DNA of 64,000 nt from Variibacter sp. (lineage in GTDB: Bacteria; Pseudomonadota; Alphaproteobacteria; Rhizobiales; Xanthobacteraceae), in assembly GCA_019689555.1 (NCBI GenBank), contig JADGHE010000005.1:1-64000 (forward strand). Reading direction: 5' to 3'. Shown here in pieces: positions 44,453 to 52,584 of the stretch. The position numbers and the translations under genes were made by a program. The first letter of the stretch is position 1. Each line of letters begins with the position of its first letter. The notes below the pieces were generated by a model. That model saw nothing but the letters and a program-made list of their open reading frames with translations, did not search any database and was not told the DNA's origin.

Positions 44453-46519
44453 TCAGTCGAGCGCGCCGAAGCGCATGCGCAGCCCCGCATAGGCTGCAAA
44501 GCCTGGCGCACGGTACGAAAGGGCCTCTTCGTAGCGCGCGTCGAACAGGTTCTCGGCGCGGACATAGGCCGTTGCCCACGGCGTTACGTCGTAGGAGAGC
44601 ATAGCGCGAACCACCGTGACGCCCGGCAGGTCGACCAGCACCGTGCCCGTCGGCCCGAAGAAGAAGTCCTTTCGGATCCCGTTGTAGACGACGCCGACAG
44701 TGGCTCTCGCGCGGTTGTCCAGGAACCGGGCGGTGGCCTCGAACGAGGCCGCGTTCGGCGGGCGCCGCACTTCTTCCACGCCGGTGCTGTCTCTCGCGTC
44801 CGTGTAGGTGTAGGTCGCCTTCACGGTGAGCCAGTCGAAGACGGCCCAAGTTGTACTTGCCTCGACGCCGCGGCGCTTCGCGAGCCCCGCAGCGTTAACA
44901 TAGACGAAGCCGCCGCGCGCGGGATCGAAGGTCGGCTCGATCTTGTCGCGGAAGTCGGAGGCGAAATAGGTGACGTCGGTCACCAGCCGTCCGTCCCAGA
45001 AGCTCTGCTCGACGCCGGCGTCCCAGCCGACCGAGTGCTCGGGGCGCAGGCCCGGATTGGGCAGATTGAACGTCGAGCCGAACAGCTCGAAAGGGGTAGG
45101 ATCCGTGAGCCCCTTGCCGATGCTCGCGTGCAGGCGCGTGCCGGTCGCCGGAATGCGCTGGGAGAGCGCATAGCGCCATGTGAACACATCGGTGAAGGCC
45201 GAGTTCCAGTCGTAACGCAAGGCGCTCGAAAAGCTGGTGTGGGTCGGCAGGTCGAGCTGATACTCGCCGGCGAGACCCGTCCGCTCTTTTACGTAGCGCG
45301 CCGGCTCGTTGACGGCCACATAATGCTCCCGCCGATTGTCGAGCAGCAGCGTCAGCGTGTGGCCCTCGCCGCCGAAGAGGTCCGTGCCGTAACGCAGGAT
45401 CGATTTGTAATCGAGACCAGTACGCTCGCCGTTTGCGCCGAAGATGGTCGCGCCGTTTGAAAAGCCGCGAATGGTTTCGTCGAAGCCCTTCACGTTGGCG
45501 ATCTGCGTCCAGTGGCCGTCGAACAGCGTCAGCGTCGCGCCGACCCGGCCGCTCGTGCTCCCGTAGGTGGTGCGGTCGTTGCCGTCGATCACCAGGCCGT
45601 AGGTCGCCGGATTGGCGGGCGGACACGCGAAGGTGACCGGATCGAAATTGCAGTTGAAATCCTGCGGGTCGGTCTCGGCGGCGCGCTTGGTGTGGCGGAC
45701 GACGGCTTCGACGTTGAAGTCGGGCGTGAAGTCCACGCCGGCTTTGCCCGTCACAGTCAAGGCGTAGCTGCCGTCACGTTCGCTGCCGAAGCGGGAGATG
45801 TTGTAGCCGGCCGTCGTCGTATCGCTGAACGTCACCGAGCCATAGAACAATCCCGCGGCGCCACGCGCATTCGCCCCCGCGGTGCGGGTGCCGCGCGATC
45901 CGCCTTCGATCTTGACGTCGGCGAGCGGCCGCGAGAGTCCGCGCCCGGACCGGGTGACGATCGAGACCACCCCGGCGTGGGCGTTGGCGCCATAGAGGCC
46001 GGACTGCGGGCCGCGCACCACCTCGATGCGCTCGATGTCCTCGACCGACAGATCGGCGAAGTCGAAGCCGCCGTCGCCGAGCGAGTTCACTTCGATTCCG
46101 TCGATGACGACCATCAGGTGATTGGCTTCCGCGCCGCGGATGCGCACCTGCGTCACGGTGCCGGGTCCGCCCGAGGCCGCGACCTGGACGCCGGGGACGA
46201 AGCGCAAAGCCTCGGCCACCGTGGGGACGCCCTTGGCGCGCAGCTCTGCGCCGGTGACGACCGTCACCGCGGCGCCGACCCGGCTCGCCTCCGTGGGCGC
46301 CTGATCGGCGGACACGACGATCTCAGGGATGGGAACGGCCTGCGCCAGCGCCCGCGTGCCCGCAAGCGCCGCGAAGCCGCACACCGCGGGCAGCAGCAAC
46401 AGGCGGCGAGTCAGGTTTTCACGGCGACCGCTCGGACCCGCGAGGGGCGAATCCAAAAGTCGCGCAACGCGCCGCCGCAACAGGATGGGATGGATGGAAA
46501 CAGCCGCACGGGCTGACAT
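44453..46519 (-). CDS. btuB: TonB-dependent vitamin B12 receptor (BtuB-like)
   Basis: A 688-residue outer-membrane receptor. The signal region (LLLLPAVCGFAALAGTRALA) and a TonB-box-like EIVVSAD are followed by a plug domain (TVAEALRFVPGVQV, VRGPQSGLYGANAHAGVVSI) and a 22-strand-type barrel ending in MRFGALD. A cobalamin riboswitch lies in its leader, which supports corrinoid uptake. ATG 46519 has GGAGG six bases upstream. No btuFCD genes are in the window. Confidence 0.88.
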   Translation of the reverse strand: MSARAAVSIHPILLRRRVARLLDSPLAGPSGRRENLTRRLLLLPAVCGFAALAGTRALAQAVPIPEIVVSADQAPTEASRVGAAVTVVTGAELRAKGVPTVAEALRFVPGVQVAASGGPGTVTQVRIRGAEANHLMVVIDGIEVNSLGDGGFDFADLSVEDIERIEVVRGPQSGLYGANAHAGVVSIVTRSGRGLSRPLADVKIEGGSRGTRTAGANARGAAGLFYGSVTFSDTTTAGYNISRFGSERDGSYALTVTGKAGVDFTPDFNVEAVVRHTKRAAETDPQDFNCNFDPVTFACPPANPATYGLVIDGNDRTTYGSTSGRVGATLTLFDGHWTQIANVKGFDETIRGFSNGATIFGANGERTGLDYKSILRYGTDLFGGEGHTLTLLLDNRREHYVAVNEPARYVKERTGLAGEYQLDLPTHTSFSSALRYDWNSAFTDVFTWRYALSQRIPATGTRLHASIGKGLTDPTPFELFGSTFNLPNPGLRPEHSVGWDAGVEQSFWDGRLVTDVTYFASDFRDKIEPTFDPARGGFVYVNAAGLAKRRGVEASTTWAVFDWLTVKATYTYTDARDSTGVEEVRRPPNAASFEATARFLDNRARATVGVVYNGIRKDFFFGPTGTVLVDLPGVTVVRAMLSYDVTPWATAYVRAENLFDARYEEALSYRAPGFAAYAGLRMRFGALD

Positions 46520-46689
46520 GACATGCCTCCGTCACGTTCGATGGGAACGAGTCGCGGAGGCACATGCCGGTGGCTGCGCCGACAAACTGGACAGGAATCG
46601 GAACAACCACAGGCTGGTCCTCCGCAACGGTTTCGCATGTCACCGCTGCGGAAAACCGCTCCGTTCGCGCGCCCCGCACGACGGAAGGT

Positions 46690-46885
46690 GACTTCGTGCA
46701 GGCAGGTCTCCTGGCTCGCGGGTCCTCGCCCTTTCTCCGCCTTCCCAGGGAAGGTCCCCAGTGGCTCTCGTGGAGAAGGGCTCGCCGCTCACAGTTGCGG
46801 GGGCAGCTCCGGATCGGGTTCCAACGCAACGCGAACCCCACCGGATTCCCTCTTGGCCGACTCGCGTCGGCGCACCTGCACCGCC
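46690..46885 (-). ncRNA. cobalamin riboswitch
   Basis: Read on the minus strand, the leader contains the standard elements in order: GGAATCCGGTG (46841-46850 region), CGGAGCTGCCCCCGCAACTGTGA (B12 box, 46787-46811, shown as its core GCCCCCGCAACTGTGA), CCACTGGG, GGGAAGGC and the closing AGCCAGGAGACCTGCCTGC (46698-46716). This is a class I B12 element, about 170 nt before the TonB receptor. Adenosylcobalamin should shut the receptor off. Ends are approximate. Confidence 0.92.
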
Positions 46886-46988
46886 TCGAGTGAAAATTGC
46901 CGGGCGGGCTTTGTCAACGCGGCGCTGGAGTTGGACGCGGCGAGGCGGAACCTGCTAGCATGTGCGGGCAACGATTCAGGAGCGGGCG

Positions 46989-47546
46989 ATGACTCGTGGG
47001 GCGGCCACTCTCGCGCTGGCGCTGTTCGGTGCGGCGCCGGCCTGGGCCGACGACATAGCGGATGCCATAGACCAGGCGCGCAAAGCCTATCAGAGCGGGG
47101 ATCTCGGAGCCGCCAAGCAGTCGCTCGATCTCGCGTCCCAGCTGATCGGGCAGAAGAACGCGGAGAGCTTTGCCACGCTGCTGCCGAAGCCGCTTCCGGG
47201 TTGGGAAGCCGAAGAGCCGCCCAGCGCGGTGGGCTCCAACGTGTTCGGCGTTTCGACCGCGAGTCGCACCTATACCAGCGCCAAGGGCGACAACGTCCAG
47301 GTGGAGATTTCGGGCGACTCCGCGATGATCGCGCAGCTTGCTCCGATCCTGACGAATCCCGCGCTCGCCGGCACAATGGGCAAGATCGTCCGGGTAGGCA
47401 GCCAGCGCGCGATCCAGAACAAGGACGGCGACATCCACATGCTGGTCGCCAACAAGTTTCTGGTCGTCGTTAACGGCGCGGCGCCGGCGGACGCCAAGCT
47501 CGCCTATGCGCAGGCTGTGGACGTCGCCGCTCTGTCGAAGTTGTAG
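46989..47546 (+). CDS. secreted hypothetical protein
   Basis: A 185-residue protein with an N-terminal signal peptide (ATLALALFGAAPAWA) and a mixed alpha/beta body starting with a TPR-like helix pair (IDQARKAYQSGDLGAAKQSL). It resembles conserved hypothetical periplasmic proteins of Proteobacteria; no function is known. The start at 46989 was chosen over 46962 because it gives the signal peptide directly. It is divergent from the riboswitch-controlled receptor. Confidence 0.72.
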   Translation: MTRGAATLALALFGAAPAWADDIADAIDQARKAYQSGDLGAAKQSLDLASQLIGQKNAESFATLLPKPLPGWEAEEPPSAVGSNVFGVSTASRTYTSAKGDNVQVEISGDSAMIAQLAPILTNPALAGTMGKIVRVGSQRAIQNKDGDIHMLVANKFLVVVNGAAPADAKLAYAQAVDVAALSKL

Positions 47547-47567
47547 CGCGGCCTCTCTGCGTCCGGT

Positions 47568-48545
47568 CTAAAGGGCGGGTTGCCACTGCACCGGCACGAA
47601 CTCGTAGCCGGAGGCGCTCTTGGCGATGTGGCCGATCGCCGGGAACGGGAAGTGATAGCCCTGCACCAGCATGCGGTCGGCGGCGACGCGGTCGAGCATG
47701 CGGCGGCGGAACGCGGCCGCCAGGGGCCCATCCATGTCGAAGATCGGCTGCCAGTCGGGGTGGCGCACGAACAGCCACGGGTGGTTCGTCGTGTCGCAGA
47801 GCACCATCATGGAACTGTCGCCCGACGCGACCGCATAGGCGACGTGGCCCGGCGTGTGGCCGTAGGCCGCAATCGACGTGATCCCCGGCGCGACCTCGCT
47901 GCCGGGGGCGAATTGGGTCACCTCCTTGCGGAGGTCGGCAAAGATGCGACCCGCGTTCAGGAGCACGCCGCGCGCGGCCTCCGGCACGGTGGTCGGCGTG
48001 ACCTCGTCCATCCAGTATGTCCATTCCGGCGCCGGGACCTTGATCTCGGCGTCGGGGAAGACCATCCGACCGTCCTTCGTCTTGATGCCGTTGATGTGGT
48101 CGGGATGAAAGTGCGAGACGAGGATCGTGTCGATCGCCTTCGGGTCGATGCCGGCCGCCACGAGATTGGACATCATCGAGCCCGCGGTCGCCGCGAGCTG
48201 GCCGGCCGAGCCGGTGTCGATGAGGATCAGGCGCACGCCCGTGTTCACCACCAGCGCGGTGATAGGCAGCGACAGCCTGTCGACGGAAAGGAAGTTCTCG
48301 GCGAGCGCCTTCTGCACCTCGGCGAAGGGCGCGTTGCGCACGAAGCGGCCGTCGATCGGCCGGTGCCAGATGCCGTCATAGAGCGCCGTCAGCTCGTAGT
48401 CGCCGAGACGGAAGCGGTAGAAGGCGGGACCGGCTTTTCCCGCCTGCGGGGCGCCGGCCTCGGCTTTCTCGCCGCCCGCTCGCCACGGCAGGCCCGAGGC
48501 TAGCAGCGCACCGGCCACAAAGGCGCGGCGATCCATCGAAGTCAT
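47568..48545 (-). CDS. exported MBL-fold metallo-hydrolase
   Basis: A 325-residue metallo-beta-lactamase-fold protein. The N-terminus has MDRRAFVAGALLASGL, a Tat-type twin-Arg signal, so it is probably folded before export. The metal site is SHFHPDHINGI with later His/Asp ligands (YGHTPGHVAY; CDTTNH). It belongs to the N-acyl homoserine lactonase/AttM-like group by layout, but the substrate is unknown. It is convergent with the hypothetical gene. Confidence 0.87.
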   Translation of the reverse strand: MTSMDRRAFVAGALLASGLPWRAGGEKAEAGAPQAGKAGPAFYRFRLGDYELTALYDGIWHRPIDGRFVRNAPFAEVQKALAENFLSVDRLSLPITALVVNTGVRLILIDTGSAGQLAATAGSMMSNLVAAGIDPKAIDTILVSHFHPDHINGIKTKDGRMVFPDAEIKVPAPEWTYWMDEVTPTTVPEAARGVLLNAGRIFADLRKEVTQFAPGSEVAPGITSIAAYGHTPGHVAYAVASGDSSMMVLCDTTNHPWLFVRHPDWQPIFDMDGPLAAAFRRRMLDRVAADRMLVQGYHFPFPAIGHIAKSASGYEFVPVQWQPAL

Positions 48546-48702
48546 GACGCACCCGCTCGCCCGACGTCACGCCCGCAGAGGCGGGCGATTCGCCTTCCGA
48601 ACACCGGACCCGGAGGAATCGTCCGCCCTACGCTTCCCCTTGGCAAGCGAAGCTTTCCGCCCTTCGGGGATGGCGGTCGCGACGGCTGCGGGGGCTGGCG
48701 TC

Positions 48703-48741
48703 AAAAAGTTAAAGCCCGCATGCCTCTTGCGGCTGCGGGCT
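48703..48741 (-). terminator. Rho-independent terminator of rpmG
   Basis: AGCCCGCA (48713-48720) pairs with TGCGGGCT (48734-48741). On the minus strand the hairpin is followed by TTTAACTTTTTG. It lies 72 bp after the rpmG stop. Confidence 0.75.
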
Positions 48742-48812
48742 CGTCTCCTTTCGCAGCGAAACGATCGGCGGAGCGCCGAACCCGCCGCGCGCGCCGGCGC
48801 GGCGGGGCGCGA

Positions 48813-48980
48813 TCACTTGATCTTGGCTTCGCGGAATTCGACGTGCTTCTTGGCGATGGGGTCGTACTTCTTCTTGGTGAGCTTGTCCGTCATCGTGCGC
48901 GAATTCTTCTTGGTCACGTAGTAGTAGCCGGTGTCCGCGCTCGAGACGAGCTTCACCTTGATGGTCGTCGCTTTGGCCAT
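48813..48980 (-). CDS. rpmG: 50S ribosomal protein L33
   Basis: A 55-residue basic ribosomal protein, [20 protein letters not shown] at the start and [12 protein letters not shown] at the end. It lacks the four Cys of zinc-binding L33 forms, so it is the C-minus type. It is too short for routine length cut-offs. It is the last gene of the dprA-topA-rnr-DUF983-Nudix run, though 90 bp separate it from the Nudix gene. Confidence 0.96.
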   Translation of the reverse strand: MAKATTIKVKLVSSADTGYYYVTKKNSRTMTDKLTKKKYDPIAKKHVEFREAKIK

Positions 48981-49070
48981 GGCGATGGGTCCTGGTCGCT
49001 GAAGGATCGCTGATTGAGCCGGGAAGGTAGCGTCCGAGGCCCGAAAGTCAACGCCGGGCCGCGCGGGCCG

Positions 49071-49805
49071 CTACAGCAGCTCGCGCACGAAGCGGCCGTG
49101 GAGCATGCGGAAGAACGGGGCGGGAAGCGCCGGGTCGAACCCTTCCGCGATCCGGCGTTCGAGCTCCTCCAGCACGACATGGGTGATGGTCGGCAGATCG
49201 AGCCGCTTCGCGTCCGTTATGGAGATCCACACGATCTCGTCCAGCTCCGAATGGGGGCCGACGACGCCGTCGATGCGGTGCCCGATCGCTTCGGCGTCGG
49301 CCGCGAAGAAGCGGGCGTCGAAGCGCCGGTTGCGGCGCGGCGGCGTGATCGCGCGCGCGATGAAGTGGAGCTGGGAAAGATCGGGGACCACCTGCGCGTC
49401 GGCAAAAGGCCGCCAGGCGGGGGAGGGCGCCTTCGGCGCCTCGTCCGTGCGCCGGCCCAGCAGGAGGCCCACCTCCTCGCAGGTCTCGCGAATGGCTGCG
49501 AGCGCAATGGCGCGCGCCCGCGCCGGGCTCGCCCGGCTCACGCGCTTGAGCAGGCGCGCCTCGTGCTCCGGCGCGAGCGCGCCGAGCGCGGGCATGCGCC
49601 CGTCGTAAGGCTCCACCCGGCCTCCCGGAAAGACGTACTTGCCGGGCATGAAAGCGTGCGCCGCATGGCGGCGGCCCATCAGCACGCGCGGGGCCGGCCC
49701 CGAGCGGTCGATGACGATCAGGGTCGCGGCGTCGCGCGGGCGGAGATTGGCGTGGTGGCTCCGCTCGCGCTCGGCCTCGGTCAACCGCTCGGCGATGTCG
49801 CTCAT
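49071..49805 (-). CDS. NUDIX hydrolase
   Basis: A 244-residue Nudix enzyme. The box reads GGRVEPYD..., with a long insert before AIRETCEEVGLLL, the REUXEEXGU core. Such long members cleave nucleoside diphosphate-linked compounds, often CoA or NADH derivatives. ATG 49803-49805 overlaps the DUF983 gene end by four bases (ATGA), so translation is coupled. Confidence 0.88.
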   Translation of the reverse strand: MSDIAERLTEAERERSHHANLRPRDAATLIVIDRSGPAPRVLMGRRHAAHAFMPGKYVFPGGRVEPYDGRMPALGALAPEHEARLLKRVSRASPARARAIALAAIRETCEEVGLLLGRRTDEAPKAPSPAWRPFADAQVVPDLSQLHFIARAITPPRRNRRFDARFFAADAEAIGHRIDGVVGPHSELDEIVWISITDAKRLDLPTITHVVLEELERRIAEGFDPALPAPFFRMLHGRFVRELL

Positions 49806-50248
49806 CGCTTCTGCCCGGACGGCCTCGCGGGCGCGCTCAGCGGGATTTCGGAAGTGTCGTGGGGATTGAAGCCGTGCATGTAGTTCGCCCACTGCCAGGC
49901 GACGATCGCCCCTTTGATCGCCGGCAGCATGCCGAGCGCGAGCACGGTAGCCAAGGGCCCCCACAGCAGGGCGTGGACCCAGTAGGGCGGGGCGAGCGCC
50001 ACCTCGACCGAAAGCGCAAGCGGCACCACGAGGTGCCCGACGATCAGAATGACGAAATAGGCCGGCGCATCGTCGGCCCGCTGGTGATGCAGCGCCTCTC
50101 CGCAATGCGGGCAGTGGTCCGCGACCTTCAGGAAGGCGCGGAACAGATGGCCGCGGCCGCACCGCGGGCAGCGGCTGCACAAGCCTCGCAGAATGGCCTG
50201 ACGCTTGTCGCGGGGCGGCGCTTGGGTGGTCGTGTCCGTCCAGGTCAT
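49802..50248 (-). CDS. DUF983 family membrane protein
   Basis: A 148-residue protein with a zinc-ribbon-like start (CSRCPRCGRGHLF, CPHCGEALHH) and two membrane segments (YFVILIVGHLVVPLALSV; LWGPLATVLALGMLPAIKGA). Function unknown; the gene commonly sits between rnr and a Nudix gene in Alphaproteobacteria. It starts 5 bp before the rnr stop region and overlaps the Nudix start. Confidence 0.9.
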   Translation of the reverse strand: MTWTDTTTQAPPRDKRQAILRGLCSRCPRCGRGHLFRAFLKVADHCPHCGEALHHQRADDAPAYFVILIVGHLVVPLALSVEVALAPPYWVHALLWGPLATVLALGMLPAIKGAIVAWQWANYMHGFNPHDTSEIPLSAPARPSGQKR

Positions 50249-50252
50249 GATC

Positions 50253-52535
50253 TTACATCCGGCCTTTAGCACGTCTTCTGGTTGCACGGGATGGCGCAAC
50301 TGCGCGCCGGTGTTTTGCGCTGGGCGCAGAGCTGCGCGGCCGCGCCGCGCGCCGCCCCTCCGACAAAAGTTCAAAGCGCAGCGCGCCGGCGACCGGTGCC
50401 GCCTCGACGAGACGCACCTTCGCCCTGTCTCCGAGCCGATAGGTCTCCCCGCTCATCTGGCCGACGAGGGCGTGGTGGGCCTCTTCATAGCGGAAATAGT
50501 CGTTGCCGAGCGTTCCGGCGGGAACGAAGCCGTCGGCCCCCGTTTCGTCGAGCTTTATGAACAGGCCAGCCCGCGTTACGCCGGAAATGTGGCCGTCAAA
50601 GGTTGCGCCGACGCGATCCGCGAGGAAATGCGCGATCAGCCGATCGGTGGTCTCGCGCTCGGCCTTCATCGCGCGGCGTTCGGCGGCCGAGATGCGCGCC
50701 GCGATCTCGCCCAGAGAGCGGGCATCCTCCCCGTCCGGCAGGGCGCCGTCGCCGAGCTTGAGCGCCCGGATCAGGGCCCGATGCACGACGAGATCGGCAT
50801 AGCGGCGGATCGGCGACGTGAAATGGGCGTAGCGGCGCAGCGCCAGCCCGAAATGCCCGTAGTTCTCGGCCGCGTATTCCGCCTGCGCCTGGGTGCGCAG
50901 AACGACCTCGTTCACCAGATTCTCCACATCGCTGCCGCGCACGCGCTCGAGAATGCGGTTGAAAAGCGCGGGCCTGAGCGCCGTCCCCTTCGGCAGGCGG
51001 ATCTCCAGCGTGGCGAGGAACTGGCGCAAGGCCTCGACCTTCTCGAGCGACGGCTCGTCGTGCACGCGGTAGATGAAGGGCACGCGGGCGCTTTCGAGCG
51101 TTTCCGCCGCGGCGACATTGGCGAGGATCATGAACTCTTCGATCAGGCGGTGCGCGTCGAGGCGCTGCGGCACGACGACGCGATCGACCGTGCCGTCGGG
51201 CTTGAGCACGATCTTGCGTTCGGGAAGGTCGAGGTCGAGCGGACCGCGCGCATCGCGCGCGGCCTTGAGCGCGCCATAGGCCGCATAAAGCGGCTCGAGG
51301 ATCGGTTTGTGCAGAGGGCCCGTCACCTCGTCCGGTCGCCCGTCGATCGCGGCCTGCACCTGCTCGTAGCTGAGCCGCGCGCGCGAGCGCATGAGCACGC
51401 GATGGAACGTGTGCGAGCGCTTGCGTCCGTCCGCCCCGATGATCATGCGCACGGCGAGGGCGGCGCGGTCCTCCCCCGGGCGCAGGGAGCAAAGATCGTT
51501 GGAAATGCGTTCGGGCAGCATCGGCACCACCCGGTCCGGGAAGTAGACCGAGTTCCCGCGCGCCAGCGCCTCGCGATCGAGCGCGCTCGCAGGCCGGACG
51601 TAATGCGCCACATCGGCGATGGCGACGCTGATGACGAAGCCGCCGGGATTGCGCGGATCGCTGTCCCGTTCGGCGTAGACGGCGTCGTCGTGGTCCTTCG
51701 CGTCCGCGGGATCGATCGTGACGAAAGGCACCGCCCGCCAGTCCTCGCGTCCCGAAAGGTCGGCGGGGACCGCAGCATCCGCCTCCGCGAGCGTCGCGCG
51801 CGAAAATTCGTGGGGAATGCCGTGGGCGTGGATGGCGATCAGGCTGATGGCGCGTTCGCTCTTGAGCGAACCGAGCCTCTCCCTGACACGCGCCATGGGA
51901 ATTCCGAGCCGGCCATGCGACACGTCCACCGCAACCACGTCGCCGTCCTGCGCGTCGAGCGTCGCGCCCGCCGGGATCGCAAGCTCACGCCCGATCTGCT
52001 TCTTGTCGGCGGGGGCGAGGCGTCCTGCGCCGCCCGGCAGGGCGCGAAACACGCCGATCACGCGCGGGCGCGTGCGGCCGATGATCTTGACGAGTCGGCC
52101 CACATAGGGCGCAGGGTCCCGCGGTTCGCCGCTTTCCTCCACGCGCAGGAGAGCACGGTCGCCGATGCCGGGGGGCGCCCCCCGCCGCGCCTGCCGCGGG
52201 ATCGTCACGCGGATCCGAGGGGCCGGGCCGTGCAGGTCCGAGTCCCATTCCGTCGGGATCGCCAGCAGCTCGCCGTCGGAATCGCGTTCGGCGATGTCCG
52301 CGGCGACCACCGAAGGCAGCTTTCCGGCGTGATGAAGCTTCTTGCGCCGGCGCTCGATCCGTCCTTCGTCGGCGAGCTCGCGGAGCATGTGGCGCAGCAG
52401 GGCCCTCTCGGCCTTCTTCAGGCCGAAGGCGCGGGCGATCTCGCGGGTGCCGACCTTTCCGGGATGTTCACCGATGAAGGCGAGGATTTGATCCTTGGAA
52501 GGAAGCGTCGGATAGATCGTCGAGTGCTTGGTCAA
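50253..52535 (-). CDS. rnr: ribonuclease R
   Basis: A 3'-to-5' exoribonuclease of 760 residues that degrades structured RNA. An N-terminal winged-helix/cold-shock region leads into the RNB domain with TIDPADAKDHDDAVYAE (catalytic Asp cluster) and RMIIGADGRKRSH. The C-terminal S1 domain is GHISGVTRAGLFIKLDETGADG (shortened), followed by a basic Arg-rich tail. It is 49 bp downstream of topA. Confidence 0.96.
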   Translation of the reverse strand: MTKHSTIYPTLPSKDQILAFIGEHPGKVGTREIARAFGLKKAERALLRHMLRELADEGRIERRRKKLHHAGKLPSVVAADIAERDSDGELLAIPTEWDSDLHGPAPRIRVTIPRQARRGAPPGIGDRALLRVEESGEPRDPAPYVGRLVKIIGRTRPRVIGVFRALPGGAGRLAPADKKQIGRELAIPAGATLDAQDGDVVAVDVSHGRLGIPMARVRERLGSLKSERAISLIAIHAHGIPHEFSRATLAEADAAVPADLSGREDWRAVPFVTIDPADAKDHDDAVYAERDSDPRNPGGFVISVAIADVAHYVRPASALDREALARGNSVYFPDRVVPMLPERISNDLCSLRPGEDRAALAVRMIIGADGRKRSHTFHRVLMRSRARLSYEQVQAAIDGRPDEVTGPLHKPILEPLYAAYGALKAARDARGPLDLDLPERKIVLKPDGTVDRVVVPQRLDAHRLIEEFMILANVAAAETLESARVPFIYRVHDEPSLEKVEALRQFLATLEIRLPKGTALRPALFNRILERVRGSDVENLVNEVVLRTQAQAEYAAENYGHFGLALRRYAHFTSPIRRYADLVVHRALIRALKLGDGALPDGEDARSLGEIAARISAAERRAMKAERETTDRLIAHFLADRVGATFDGHISGVTRAGLFIKLDETGADGFVPAGTLGNDYFRYEEAHHALVGQMSGETYRLGDRAKVRLVEAAPVAGALRFELLSEGRRAARPRSSAPSAKHRRAVAPSRATRRRAKGRM

Positions 52536-52584
52536 ATCGGTGTCTGCTCTGAAGCCTGCGCTTGGCGCACAATCCCGCCTTATG

